Origin: Monodelphis domestica
Lineage: Eukaryota > Chordata > Mammalia > Didelphimorphia > Didelphidae
Direction: 5' to 3'
DNA length: 64,000 bases
Assembly: GCF_027887165.1 (NCBI RefSeq)
Contig: NC_077228.1
Span: forward strand, 104,431,799-104,495,798
This document shows positions 53,006 to 63,874 of this stretch, in pieces; position 1 is the first letter of the stretch, and every line of letters starts with the position of its first letter. The notes beneath the pieces were generated by a model, which saw only the letters and a list, made by a program, of their open reading frames with translations, did no database searches and was not told the origin of the DNA. A program made the translations under genes and the position numbers.

Positions 53006-54146
53006 ATATTTCTTCCCAATCCCAGGCCTCTGCCCTACCATTCCACTGAGTTTTATGAACACCCAATTCCCCCTACCCCAGATCTACCTTTATCGAACTT
53101 CTCTTCATCTAAGATCTCTTCTACCCATTTCATTTTCTCCCCATAAAAATCTGGCTCCTTCCAGATAATGCCTTATCCCTGATCACCTACCCTAGCTCTT
53201 AGTTGCTCTTTCTCTCATAAAAACATGGGGGTAGAAGGAGGAGTTGATATGCATTGATTGAGCAGATCCAGTCCCTGTCCCTATCCCTATTCCTTACAAT
53301 GTGTTAAGCATTGGAAATATAAAAACAAAAAAATGCAACATTTCTTGCCCTCAAGATTCTAAACATGACCTAATTAGAGAACTTCTCAATTTCAGGTGTT
53401 TTGACTACTTCATAACTACATTAAGATTTGATTGAGAACTTTTGAGCCTGTGAAACTCCCTGTTCTTGACTCAAAGGTTGAATACATCCCCATGGACGCC
53501 ATAATGGTAGCCACCACACAATATACAGAATTGGTCTCTACAGCTCTTGCTTTCTCTCTATTTTCTCTCTCTATTGGGCCCTCCATTTTCCTGTCTTCCC
53601 TCTGTCTCTTGCTCCTGCCTTCTTTCTATCCCTTTTTGTTTCTTTCAGTCACTCTTGAGAAGTCCTTTTCCACTTCGCTTTTGCTCTCCCTCTGCTCCCC
53701 TCTAGTGCCCTCCATTTCTTTGGAGTCTTTTCAGAGTTCATCATGACCTCAGTTCTCTCTTTTCTTCAGCCCTAGAAGGGTTGGATGATATCACTAGAGA
53801 GTAATCTTCTCCATCAGCAACCTACCCCAGGGAAAAGATGGAACGTTGAGATCATCCTTAAAATCTCTTTTAATGTTGATGTGGAACCAACTGACCATGT
53901 TAATTAGGCTTTTATTCTATGGACCAGTCATGTTTCATGATAGGAACGTGCTTTAACCCATGCTATGCCCAGAACAGTGTAATCATAAACACATATGTAT
54001 ACTACATACTATTATGATTTAGTCTCCTTATCATGTTGAGGAAAAACCCTCTTTGATTTTCTTATTTGATAAGAGTACTCTAAAAAGTCTCTATAACCCT
54101 TTCACTATAATAATTATTGACCTATCTGGGACAATACTAGTTTAAA
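53006..54146. other. Intergenic, mostly unassigned
   Basis: 53235-53400 is an opening fragment of the ancient amniote repeat (ACAATGTGTTAAGCATTGGA, CTTGCCCTCAAGATTC). 53400-54130 is free of repeats I know; a Ser/Leu-rich open frame (53432-53746) reflects pyrimidine-rich DNA. Confidence 0.4.
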
Positions 54147-54330
54147 AAAAAAACAACCCTTATCTTCTATCTGAGAGTGGATACTATAGATTCTAAGGCA
54201 GAAGAGCGTGGTAAGGGTTAGGCAATTGGGGTTAAGTGACTTGTCTAGGGTCACACAGCTAGGAAGTTCTGATGTCAGATTTGCACCCAAGACCTCTTGA
54301 CTTTATCTATTGTGCTATCTAGCTGCTCCC
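54147..54330 (-). repeat. CORE-SINE with target duplication
   Basis: ACAATACTAGTTTA at 54131 and ACAATATTAGTTTA at 54334 form a 14-bp duplication with one difference. Confidence 0.92.
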
Positions 54331-54394
54331 AAGACAATATTAGTTTAGTGAGGTTTATATATTATATATATAATTATATGTGTAATTAAAAGTA

Positions 54395-54935
54395 TACAGT
54401 GGGTGGGGAGCCAGGCTCAAAGGACAGGAGATCTTGGCTTCAAATCAAGCCTCAGTCTCAAGTCTTGGATTCAAATGTGACCTCAGAACTTCCTAGCTAC
54501 TGTAAAATGGAGATTTGAACCCTAGACTTCAATCCCCAGAAGTCCTTGGTATTTCCCAAAATTCCCTATAATCTCACCTGAGTCTCCACCTGGGCTGAGA
54601 TCACAATTAGTATTTAAACTCTACCTCTTCTATGCTCTCTTCCATTGCAGTGATGTAGTGGATAAGCTAAGTGTGGGGGTTTTGAATGGGCTAATCAGCC
54701 CTAGGTACGTGGTTTTCTTATTTGTGTTTTCTTTATTCCTTGATTTCTAATAATCTTTAATAAACCACAAAAAATACAATATCTCTGTTACTAGAAACTA
54801 AAATTAATTTTTACACTATGTGATCGTGGGCAAGTCACTTAGCCTCTATTGCCTAGCTCTTACTACTCTTCTGCCTTGGAACCAATATTTAGTATTGATT
54901 TCAAGACAGAAAGTAAGAGTTAAAAAAAATATACA
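54395..54935 (+). repeat. CORE-SINE interrupted by a solo LTR
   Basis: The left half (54395-54500, to CTTCCTAGCTAC) and right half (54816-54935, CTATGTGATCGTGGGCAAGT to GACAGAAAGTAAGAGTT) are one SINE. Confidence 0.85.
54501..54815 (+). mobile_element. Solo LTR (endogenous retrovirus fossil)
   Basis: This 315-bp insert begins TGTAAAATGG and ends TTTTTACA, the TG...CA termini of an LTR. It is flanked by a 4-bp target duplication (CTAC left, CTAT right; the SINE ancestor has CTAT). A TATTTAAA box is near 54610 and an AATAAA at 54759, in the order expected of an LTR in plus orientation. No internal retroviral sequence remains. A 4-bp duplication would suit a gamma-type (ERV1-like) element, but the family is not established. 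It is younger than the SINE it splits. Confidence 0.7.
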
Positions 54936-55311
54936 GTGCAAGACACATAGTAGGTACTTTTAAATTTTTGTTGATTGGTTACAACATAATAATTAACAAT
55001 GAATGAGAGAGAAGCATTATGGTTTACTGAATGGAGCAGGAGCTGACATTGGCAGGATTCAAATTCTGCCAATGGCACATGCTGATTGTAGGATTATGGG
55101 AAATTCAGTTAACCTCTCATCATCCCTCAAAGTGACTTTCTAGTAGGACTATAAATTGCAGAGAAGGAGTAGACCTACATTAGTAACATTTTCTCACTGG
55201 GAGCTCCCCATAGTAATGAAATCACCAGACAAGCAAAAAAAAACAACAAACAAACAACCAAAAAACTTGGCAAAATGTGTAGTGTACTATGTTTACCCTC
55301 AAAGAGGTGGT
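54936..55311. other. Intergenic, unassigned
   Basis: 54950-54985 looks like an L2-type tail (ACACATAGTAGGTACTTTTA). No gene is seen. Confidence 0.4.
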
Positions 55312-55532
55312 GGTTGTTGTTGTTCAGTCATGCCTGACTCTTTGAGACCCCATTTGGGTTTCAGTTTGGCAGAGGCACTAGAGTGGTTTGCCATTTCCTT
55401 CTCCAGCTTGTTTTACAGGTGGGGAAATGGAGGCAAATGGGATTGAGTGACTTTCCCTGGGTCACCAGCTAGGAAGTGTTTGAGGTCATATTTGAACTCA
55501 GGTATCCATGGTGTCTTGTAGCTGCTCCATTT
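55312..55532 (-). repeat. RTE-tailed SINE, reverse
   Basis: (GTT)n then GTTCAGTCATGCCTGACTCT, TTGAGACCCCATTTGGGTTT, GAGTGGTTTGCCATTTCCTT, ending TGGTGTCTTGTAGCTGC. Confidence 0.9.
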
Positions 55533-55709
55533 TTTTTCTTAACTTAATTACTTATCTGACATTGTTCTCTTTTCATACTTGTATTTGCTTTCTTAGAACT
55601 TAATAGGCAGTTGAGGGGCACAGTGAGGAAAAGTTTCATAATTTAGGGATTACAATGGATAACACATGTAATTTTCTGATTTTATAAGCTTGCTATTTCA
55701 TTTTTCTTA
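55533..55709. other. Intergenic, AT-rich
   Basis: No feature is supported here. Confidence 0.3.
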
Positions 55710-55876
55710 AACAAGCAAACAAAAACCATATCCATTCTAAGACAGAAAAGCAGTAAGGGCTAGTCAATTGGTGTTCCGGTGATTGGCTAGGGTCACATAT
55801 CTAGTAAGTGGCTAAGGTTGGATTTGAATGCAGGTCTTCTAGACTCCAGAACCAATGTTCTATTTGCTGGGCCCCT
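55710..55876 (-). repeat. CORE-SINE partial
   Basis: ATTCTAAGACAGAAAAGCAG to GTTCTATTTGCTGGGCCCC on the plus strand. Confidence 0.8.
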
Positions 55877-55929
55877 CTAGCAAAGCAAATGAAAAGACCA
55901 CAGCGTCAGATAAGCTAGTAAGTATCCCA

Positions 55930-56172
55930 GGCAGGAGGACAGCTAGGAGGTGCAGTGGACAGAGCTCTTGTCTTGGAATCAGTAAGACTCCTCTTCTAAG
56001 TTCAAATCTGACCTCAGACACTTACTATCTACATGACCTTGGGCAAATCATTTTACCTTGTTTCCCTCAGTTTTCTCATCTGTAAAAGGAGCTGAAGAAG
56101 GAAATGGTAAACCACTCCAGTGTCTTTGCCAAGAAAACCTCAAAGGAAGACAGAACAAATTGGATACAACTG
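55930..56172 (+). repeat. RTE-tailed SINE
   Basis: GGACAGCTAGGAGGTGCAGT, TACATGACCTTGGGCAAATC, AGCTGAAGAAGGAAATGGTA, AACCACTCCAGTGTCTTTGC and ATTGGATACAACTG are present. Confidence 0.88.
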
Positions 56173-56292
56173 GGACTACCCAAAATCCCAGGGGTGATTC
56201 AATCTACCATTCACGATTCTAAAGCCAGTTTTTTGGCTCGCTCTAACATTCTATTACCTTTTGGGGCCTTAAGACTTTATCATAACATTTGT

Positions 56293-56400
56293 ACAACCCA
56301 GTGGAATTGCTTGTTGGCTCTGGGAGTGGGGAGGGAAAGAACATGAATCATGGAAATATGGAAAATATTTTTAAAAATAAATAAAAATTAAAAAATAAGA
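56293..56400 (+). repeat. L1 3' terminal fragment
   Basis: CAACCCAGTGGAATTGCTTG, GGAAAGAACATGAATCATGG and an A-rich tail match the end of the 45.2-kb L1. Confidence 0.75.
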
Positions 56401-56420
56401 CTTTATCATTTGCTGCACCT

Positions 56421-56606
56421 AGGGGCAGCTGGTAGCACAGCAGATAGAATGCCATGCTTGGAACGGGGAGGACTTGAGTTCAAATGTGATTTCAAACCTT
56501 CCCCAGCTGTGTGATACCAGGCAAGTCATTTAATCATCCCAATGGCCCAGCCCTTGCCCTTCTGTCTTAGAATTGCTAAGATAGAAAGTAAGGGTTTAAA
56601 AAAATT
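56421..56606 (+). repeat. CORE-SINE, full length
   Basis: GGGGCAGCTGGTAGCACAGC to TAGAAAGTAAGGGTTTAAA. Confidence 0.9.
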
Positions 56607-56859
56607 ACTGCCCATGTGCCATCTCTTGTGATTGGCACAGCATCCCTGGCATGGTAGGGTAGAGGCGTTGTTGACTCTGCTTTACAGATCAGGGAGTCTG
56701 AGAAAGTTTGGTCAGCTCCTTGGATTCTGAGGGTAGAAATGGAAGGAACCTTTGCGGCCATGATTGCCTGAACAGCAGAGACTGGATTGGACCTGTCTCT
56801 CCTGGTCCTAAGTCTAGCATTTTCTCTACGACAGAATGTTCCCCCCTGAAGGCACTGAA
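56607..56859. other. Intergenic, reverse MIR-type remnants
   Basis: 56640-56840 has worn reverse MIR texture (TCTGCTTTACAGATCAGGGA). There is no gene. Confidence 0.4.
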
Positions 56860-57670
56860 AAGCTTTGTTTAGGGATCCGGAGCAAGATAGCAGCCCCACG
56901 AGCTCCACAGATCGTCGGCTCCAGGCACCCGTCTCACAAATTCCTGTCAATCTGCTGCAGCAGTATGGATGGATGCCATGGAGGGACTAGGAGATCACCT
57001 GGGAAGGCACATTCATTTATTAGCACTGCTGCTAGAACTTTTCCCATCCCAGAGCCCAGCCTCTCCGGGTAGCCTGCGGGCACCCAACCTCCGAGGAGAG
57101 AAAGGCTGAAGGTGCCTAGAGGGCTGGCCTTGGGAGAGCAGGTTAGGACAAGTCGGGAACATTTTTGCGCAGGCACAAATACCGCATATTCTGAGAAGAC
57201 GGAAATGGGACTGCCCCAAGAACCTGGTCTCCATGACTACTGGCCCATGGCTTGCCCGAGACCTTCTCAGAAATGGCCATTTGTTGCTCTTCAATCCCCC
57301 AAGGGGGTGGGTGGGGCGAGCTTCTCCTTGCCCCATCTCCCCGGCTGCAGCCTTGGTAACCATAGAGGAACTGGGCGTAGCTGAAGCCGGACTCATGGTG
57401 TGTGTGTGAGTGTGGACGTGTGGGCTTTCGGCCAGGGCATGGAGCGGGGCCGGGAGACGTCAGCGCTCTTGGCTACCCTGGGTGCCAACGCTTTGCAAAC
57501 AGACGCCCAGTCACGAACCTCAACAAAGGCCAGAGGCCATTGGGGCAGCCTCGCTGGGGGCGATATTGTCCGCAGGGACAGGGACTGGTATTGGGGCAGG
57601 GGTAGAGTAGGGACGGCTGCCAGGGGTTGGCTGGAGGCTAGACGAGGGAGATTACTGGGGTGGCTCCTGT
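56860..57670. promoter_or_regulatory. CpG-enriched repeat-free stretch
   Basis: More than 20 CpGs by eye in about 650 bp (57050-57660), with GGTGGGTGGGGCGAGC, GAGACGTCAGCG (CRE-like, one departure) and GGGGCCGGGAGACG. Short open frames on the plus strand overlap one another in several frames and have no family motif. It is a possible orphan CpG island. Confidence 0.35.
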
Positions 57671-58397
57671 GTGGAGCCCAGTGATGCTCATGGAAATATG
57701 CCCTGGGGTACTGGGAAGCCAGAAAAGCAGCCTTTTCTGGTTTCCCACTGGAGGGCCTTCAATCCAGTGAGACAGGCTCACGCAGCCGTGCTCATGCCAC
57801 TTGACTCGAAACAGCAAGGGGTTAACTGGGGGCAAGGTCTGAGGGTGACTTCCTCGGACTCTTCATTTGGTTTGGCTTTGACTCTTTCTAAAGCATGTGC
57901 CATATGTTTGGGGTATTATACTTATCTGGGAAAGGGGCTTAGGCCAAACATTGCTCAGAGCACAACACCTGGAAGGGAGAGAGAGACCCAAGATATCCCC
58001 AGCTCAGGGAAAGGGCAGTTCCTTCATTTATTCCCATTTGGTTCCTTTCTCCCACGTCTACCATCTTTCTCCCTCTTAAGCCTGGTGGGACTCCTGCAAG
58101 CTCTATGAGATCAGGAAAGACTTTGTCTAGTCTAAACACCATCCTTTTCATCCTCAACTTCCCATCTTAGTAGATGTTTATGGAATTTATTGGGTTGAAA
58201 AGTTCAATGTCAGGATGCTAAGATCCCTTATGATCTAAGGGCTTGATTGGTCCTTCTCTGTTCAGGTCCTCACGTTTTTTCCATCAGTCTCCTGAGGAAA
58301 TCAATGCTGGAGGGATTGTGGGGAGACAGGCACATTAGCAGACAGGCAGGGGAGCTATAAACTGGTCCAACCATTTTATTTTATCTTATTTTAATTT
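57671..58397. other. Intergenic, repeat-poor
   Basis: No gene is recognised. Overlapping open frames near 57671-58108 lack motifs. Confidence 0.35.
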
Positions 58398-58583
58398 ATT
58401 TTTAAACCTTTACCTTCAGTCTTGGAGTCAATACTGTGTATTGGTTCCAAGGCAGAAGAGCGGTAAGGGCTAGGCAATGGGGGTCAAGTGACTTGCCCAG
58501 GGAAGTGTATGAGGTCAAATTTGAACCCAGGTCCTCCCAATTCTAGGTCTGGTGCTCTACCCACTATGCCACCTAGATGCCCC
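58398..58583 (-). repeat. CORE-SINE, full length with a small deletion
   Basis: AAACCTTTACCTTCAGTCTT to CTATGCCACCTAGATGCCCC on the plus strand; the GGTCACACAGCTA box is deleted. Confidence 0.9.
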
Positions 58584-58599
58584 TGGCCCGAACATTTTA

Positions 58600-58970
58600 G
58601 AAAATAATTTAGAATTATGATAAAAAAGTAATTAAATGTCCATACTGTTTGAACTAAATATAGGCATACAGCTCAAGGAGGTTGATAATAAAAACCAAAC
58701 CAAAACAATACATACCAATGTAATTATGGCAGCATTTTAACTAGAGAGAGGTTCTTTGCTTATCAATTATGACATCGTTAAATAAATTGTGGTCTATGAA
58801 CATAACAGAATATCATTGTGTTGTAAGAAATGACTAATATGATAACTATAGAGGAACATGGAAAGCCTTCTATGATACAGAGGGTCAAAGCAGAACCAGG
58901 AATTCAATACCTGTCATAACTGCAACAAGAGAAGAGAAATAACAATAATGGGCCACCAACCCAAACTTAA
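58600..58970 (+). repeat. Old L1 ORF2-end fragment
   Basis: TTATGGCAGCATTTTAACTA, AATAAATTGTGGTCTATGAA, TTGTAAGAAATGACTAATAT and CAAAGCAGAACCAGGAATTC follow the order of the L1 ORF2 3' region. It is more diverged than the 45.2-kb copy. Confidence 0.6.
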
Positions 58971-59399
58971 TGCTGGGCAGCTAGGGAGCACAAAGTAAGG
59001 GTTTAAAAAAAACAACTACCTTTTGCTGCAAAATCAGAATGGCCAAGTGTGGCTCCAAAAATGAGGTTATGGCCTTGTACCTCCTTCCCTTCTTTGCCCC
59101 ATGTAGGGAAGCAAACCCTGTGACTGGCTAATACTTATATAGAATGTCAGATTTGGCTGATTTTGCTAAAAATTTTTGCCTTCCCCCCACTTTTTATTAG
59201 AAAAGATAGTGTGGCACACACATATGTGTGCATGTAGGTGTTTATTGAGAATTTTATGTGATGTAAAAAACAAGATATCCATCAAACAAAATTTTATGTA
59301 TTCAGCCCAATCCCAGGAGGGCATGGTAAGGACAGAAATGATGAAGTCCCGGACAGGTGCTCTGGGAGGGTTATTTCAGGTCTCTTAGAATCCTTTCAG
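58971..59399. other. Intergenic, unassigned
   Basis: 58975-59010 is a stump of a CORE-SINE (GGGCAGCTAGGGAGCACAAA then AAGGGTTTAAAA). No gene is seen. Confidence 0.4.
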
Positions 59400-59596
59400 G
59401 AGCAAGTAGGTTGATAGAAAGTCAGACCTAGAGATGGCAGATCCTGGGTTCAAATGTGACCTCAGACACTTTCTAGCTGTGTGACCCTGAACAAGTCACT
59501 TAACCCCCATCACCTAGCCCTTACCACTCTTCTGCCTTGAAACCCAATACTTAGTATCAATTCTAAGACAGAAGATAAGGCTTAAAAAAAAAAAGA
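59400..59596 (+). repeat. CORE-SINE
   Basis: The head is damaged (GCAAGTAGGTTGATAGAAAG) and the rest well preserved, to CAGAAGATAAGGCTTAAAA. Confidence 0.9.
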
Positions 59597-59619
59597 AATC
59601 CTTTCATCAGTGTAGTGCA

Positions 59620-59736
59620 TTATAAACTTCCTAGCCCTGTGACCCTGGGCAAGTCACTTAATCCCAGAGTTTGCCTACCTCCTGCCCTTCTGTTTTGGAA
59701 TTGTTACTAGGACAGAGAATAAGGATAAAAAAAAAG
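59620..59736 (+). repeat. CORE-SINE 3' portion
   Basis: CTTCCTAGCCCTGTGACCCT to GACAGAGAATAAGGATAAA, in tandem with the previous copy. Confidence 0.85.
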
Positions 59737-59789
59737 AATCACTTCAGAGTCTAGCTCAAGAGCAGTGCCTCATGTGAGACTTTTCCTGA

Positions 59790-60160
59790 TTGGCACAGTG
59801 GGAAAAAATATTAGATCTGGAGTCAAAGAACTTGAGGTCAAATCCTTGTTCTTTTACTTATTATCTTATGGTCCTGGGCAAGTCACCTTCGCTCTCTAGC
59901 TCTTTGTTCCCAGATATCTCAAGTGGAGGAGTAGAGCCTCTAAGATCCTAATGATGCCCCTCAACTGCTGGTACCTCTCTTTCTCCATCTAAAATTATTT
60001 TGTGTATCATGTTGTCTTCTCTGTGGACTTGTTTCCCCAGATAGAATGTAAGCTCCTTGAGGGCAGGGACTATTTAGTTTTCATCTTTGTATCTCCAGAG
60101 CCTAACAGCAGGCACTTAATAAAGAGATTCATGTTGGTTGATTGAAATTCAAATAATTAT
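59790..60160 (+). repeat. MIR-type SINE followed by L2-type tail
   Basis: The MIR-type part is at about 59790-59970 (GTCCTGGGCAAGTCACC). The L2-type 3' end is at about 60030-60150 (AGAATGTAAGCTCCTTGAGG, GCAGGCACTTAATAAAGAG). Confidence 0.65.
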
Positions 60161-60714
60161 TTAAATTACTATAGGCATAGTGGATAGAGAAGTGTCCTGA
60201 AAAGTAGAAACTCTAACATATGTTAGCTGTGTGACCCTGGGTAAGTCACCTGACTTACAGTCCTGTGGATAATTTTTAAGATCACAAGAAGGTCCTAACC
60301 TGAATTGGTAGAAGTTTTCCTGTAGGAGTTCTCTATATTGGCGAAATCCCAGGCTCAGTACTAACATCTAATAAACATTTAATAAGTAAATCTTTATTCC
60401 ACTCAGAGACTGTATTCACCTCTGTGTACAGAAAGGCAAAGTGTGGCAAGTACCCGAAGAGATGAGAGCACCAAATCATCTTACTTGTCTCCTGAAGGCC
60501 AAGAAGTAGGTTAGAACCAAACAGGGAACATCCAATTGCTTTAAGATTAAAAAAGGAGTATGACCTTATTTATAGTAGTCACCTTATTTATTTAATTAAC
60601 TTACATGCAGAATACAAATAATCCTAATAAACTTCATAAAAATCTAAGGACCAGAATCCTAATTTTACTATTACAACATCATGTGAAATCCCAGCTGGAC
60701 AAAACCAAAGTTGG
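60161..60714. other. Intergenic, probably LINE-derived upstream part
   Basis: It is AT-rich. It may include more of the RTE element that becomes recognisable at about 60715, but I cannot show this. Confidence 0.3.
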
Positions 60715-61650
60715 AATTAAGATTTCTGGAGAGATCTCAACAACCTTGGAAATGTGGATGATACCCCTCTGATGGCAAAAAGTGAAGAATTAAGAAGTTT
60801 CTTCAGGAGGGTATAAAGAGGAGACTAAAACTGGCTTAAAGCTTAACATTAAAAAAAAAGAAAGAAAACTAAACTAAGATTTTAGCCACCGGTCCCATCA
60901 CTTCCTGGCAAATAGAGGGAGAAGTGGAAGTGGAGTCAGATTTTATATCGTTGGTCTCAGAGATCATTATGGCCACAGAATTACAAGACTCCTTGGACAG
61001 AAAGTGACGTCAACTCTGGATGGTATACTAAAAAGCAGGAACAACACCTTGCTGGATAGTCAAAGCTAGGATTTTCTAGTAACAATATATGGATGTGAAA
61101 GTTGAACCATAAGTTACAGAATATGTTGATGCTTGTAAATTGTAGTGTTTCCGAAGCCTTTTTTTTTTAACCCTCACCTTCCATCTTAGAATCAATACTG
61201 TGTATTGGTTCCAAGGCAGAAGAGTGGTAAGGGCTAGGCAATGGGGGTGAAGTGACTTGCCCAGGGTCACACAGCTGGGAAGTGTCTGAGGTCAGATTTG
61301 AACCCAAGATCTCCCACTTCCAGGACTGGCTATCAATCTACTGATCCACCTAGATGTCCCCTGGAGGAGACTTTTAAGAGTTCCTTGGATAGCAAGGATA
61401 TCAAGTCTATTTTTATAGAAATTAATTCAACTACTAAATTTGAAACTTAAAAACTTTGGCTACAAAAGGAGAAAACAGAACTCACTGGAAAAGACCCTGA
61501 TATTGGGAAGGATTGAAGGCCAAAAAAGAGAAGGGGATGGCATAGAATGAGATGGATAGTTAGCGTCATGGACACAACAAAAATGAACTTGGACGGACTT
61601 CAGGAGATGGTGGAGGATAGAAGGGCCAGTGTGTTGTAGACCATGAGTTC
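60715..61650 (+). mobile_element. RTE (BovB-like) LINE 3' part, split by a SINE
   Basis: Collinear with the end of the BovB reverse-transcriptase ORF: GATGGCAAAAAGTGAAGAAT, GCTTAAAGCTTAACATTAAA, GGTCCCATCACTTCCTGGCA, GTCAAAGCTAGGATTTTCTA, ATATGGATGTGAAAGTTGAA, then after the SINE GAGACTTTTAAGAGTTCCTT, AAAAGACCCTGATATTGGGA and GACTTCAGGAGATGGTGGAG. The reading frame is degenerate. Recognisable pieces are 60715-61158 and 61362-61650. Confidence 0.75.
61159..61361 (-). repeat. CORE-SINE inserted in the RTE LINE
   Basis: This is a full-length, well-preserved copy (AACCCTCACCTTCCATCTTA to TGATCCACCTAGATGTCCCC on the plus strand). Confidence 0.93.
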
Positions 61651-61944
61651 AGGAATACACAAAGACAAAAACAAACATTCTTTCCTGTTTCCAAGGAGGT
61701 TACTTTCTTCTCAATCCTTCTGGGGTATGGCCTTACAATTTACAAAGCATTTTCACTTGTGAATTTTCTCATTTAATTCTAATAACATATCCTCCAGTGC
61801 TAGGTAGGATAGACATGATCATGATCATCTTTTAGATTAGGAAGCTTGGACACTGGATTTGAACTCAGAGGACCTGAGTTTGAATTGAACCCTTTTGCTG
61901 AAATCTGCCATTTATCTATCCAGTCAGTCAAATCATGAAGCATT
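61651..61944. other. Intergenic; MIR-type remnant
   Basis: 61730-61900 (CTTACAATTTACAAAGCATT, TTTTAGATTAGGAAGCTTGG) resembles a reverse MIR variant. Confidence 0.4.
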
Positions 61945-63680
61945 TACCAAGCACTTACTCTACATCAGGAATTTTTTTTAGACACTGGAGATATTAAAAA
62001 AAAGTCAAAACAGAGTGGTGCCTTCAAGAAGGGGGCATTCTAATTAGGGGAGCTAGCTTGCAAATGACTGTAGATAGACAAGATATATACAGGGGAAGCC
62101 AATCTCAGAGGGAAAACCTTAATGCTCAAGTCTGCCTGGAGAGACCTCCTACAGAAGTTATTTGAGCTGATTCTTGAAGGAAGCCATGGAAGTCATGAAG
62201 GGATAAAGAAGAATCTTCAAGAGACAAGGAGATCTCCAAAGAAGAGGCACCAAATGAAGGAATGGAGCACCATGTTCAAAGAACAGCAAGAAAGCCAATA
62301 ACTCTGGATCAGTTCATTGAGTTTCTCCTTGGACAGAAAGCTATGTTAAATCTAGACAGCATCCCAAAAAGAGGAACAACACCTCGATGGCAACTAGGTG
62401 AGTGTAAGATGACAACTGGAAAGGAAGGAAGCAACCAGGTTGTGAAGAAGTTTAAAAACCAAAGAGAAAATGTTATAGTTGATCCTGGAGGTGATGGAAA
62501 GCCATTAGCATTTATTGAGGGAGAGAGGGAGGAGTGATGTTGATACCCTGGACAGCACTTTAGGAAGATCACTTTGGCAGTTGAATGAAGGACAGACTGA
62601 AGTGGAGAGAGAAGGATTACATCTAGAAGGCTATTCTGAGTGTCCAAATGTGAGGTGATGAGGGCCTTCACTACAGTGGCAACTGCACGGTGGTGTGAAT
62701 GGAGAGAAGGGGATGAATATAGAAACTACAAGGCTTGGCAGAAGATTGGATATGTAGGGTAAGTGTGGGTAAAGAGTTGATTTTTTTTTTTAACCCTGAC
62801 TTTCCATCTTAGAATCAATACTGTTTATTGGTTCCAAGGCAAAAGAGCAACAAGGGCTCAGGATCACACAGTTATGAAGTGTTTGAGGTCAAATTTGAAT
62901 CCAGATCCTCTGGGCTCCAGGTCTGGCTCTCAATCCATGGAGGCAATTAGCTGCCCCCCAAAATAAAAAATTACAAATCTGGATACCAGGTAGGATGGTT
63001 ATAGTCTATTATTATGTGTGTTTCTCCCCATTGGGATGCAGAGGTAGGGACTGTCTTATTTTTCTATTTGTATCCCCCAGCATTTAGAACAGTGATTTCT
63101 ACATAGGAAACACTTAATAAATGCTTTATTCATTCATTCTACTGTAGTAGGGGAATTTGGAAGAAGGGAAGAGTTCTGAGAAAGATAATGAGTTCTATTT
63201 TGGACATGTTGAGATGGCTATGGCATGTCTGACTTGAAATGTCCAACAAGCAGTTGGTGACACAAGAGTGGAGGTCAGGAGAGAGGTAAGAGTTGGATAA
63301 AAAGCTATGAGAATCTTCTTTTTAAATTGATAACATTGTAATTTTTTCCTTAGATTGATCAACACTTACATCTTTCTGGCTAATACAATGATCCTTATTA
63401 GTATTTCCAAGTAATTCTTTCTTAAAATATTTTATTTTCCCCCAAATACCAGGACTCTTCTTCATAAAGATCATAGCTGAACCCTTAGGAGCCAATAAGA
63501 TCATTAATTGAAATAGCATCAAGGGAGAAAGGACAGAGTCCAGGACAGAGATTTGGGGGACACCCTTGATTAGTATACATGATTTAAATGAAGATCCAGG
63601 AAATAGATAGGTAGGGGGAGAACCAGGAGAGAGCAATGTCATGAAAGCCTAGACAGGAGAGAGTATCCAAGAGAAAATTT
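61945..63680 (+). repeat. Ancient amniote repeat, longest copy, with insertions
   Basis: Family landmarks run in order: CCAAGCACTTACTCTACATC, TGATCCTGGAGGTGATGGAA, TTTAGGAAGATCACTTTGGC, TTGGACATGTTGAGATGGCT, GTCCAGGACAGAGATTTGGG and GAGAACCAGGAGAGAGCAAT. Interruptions are an RTE-like stretch (about 62305-62400), a CORE-SINE (62780-62961) and an L2-type tail (about 63030-63130). No intact coding frame is seen. Confidence 0.65.
62780..62961 (-). repeat. CORE-SINE with internal deletion
   Basis: AACCCTGACTTTCCATCTTA to GGCAATTAGCTGCCCCCC on the plus strand; about 25 bp around the GGTTAAGTGACTTGC box is missing. Confidence 0.88.
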
Positions 63681-63681
63681 A

Positions 63682-63870
63682 TTCTATGTGTGATCTTGGG
63701 TAAGTCACCACTTGTTGAGCCTCAATATCCTCATCCATAAAATGAAAGGGTTTGACTAAATGACCTTTAAAGTCCCTTCCAGCTATTAAACCTCTGATGC
63801 TATCAAAGAGATAAAGTGATTTGTTGAAGATCATACAGCCAACACATGCCAAATAAATCAGTCAAACAGT
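63682..63870 (+). repeat. MIR-type SINE
   Basis: GTGTGATCTTGGGTAAGTCA, CCTCATCCATAAAATGAAAG and AAAGTCCCTTCCAGCTATTA are present. Confidence 0.65.
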
Positions 63871-63874
63871 CAAT

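Noticed and set aside
53698-53716. CTCF-like motif (minus strand GCACTAGAGGGGAGC)
   Set aside because: Two departures including the invariant C of GGC; left out.
62262-62537. 91-codon plus-strand open frame
   Set aside because: Lies entirely inside an ancient interspersed repeat with an RTE-like stretch.
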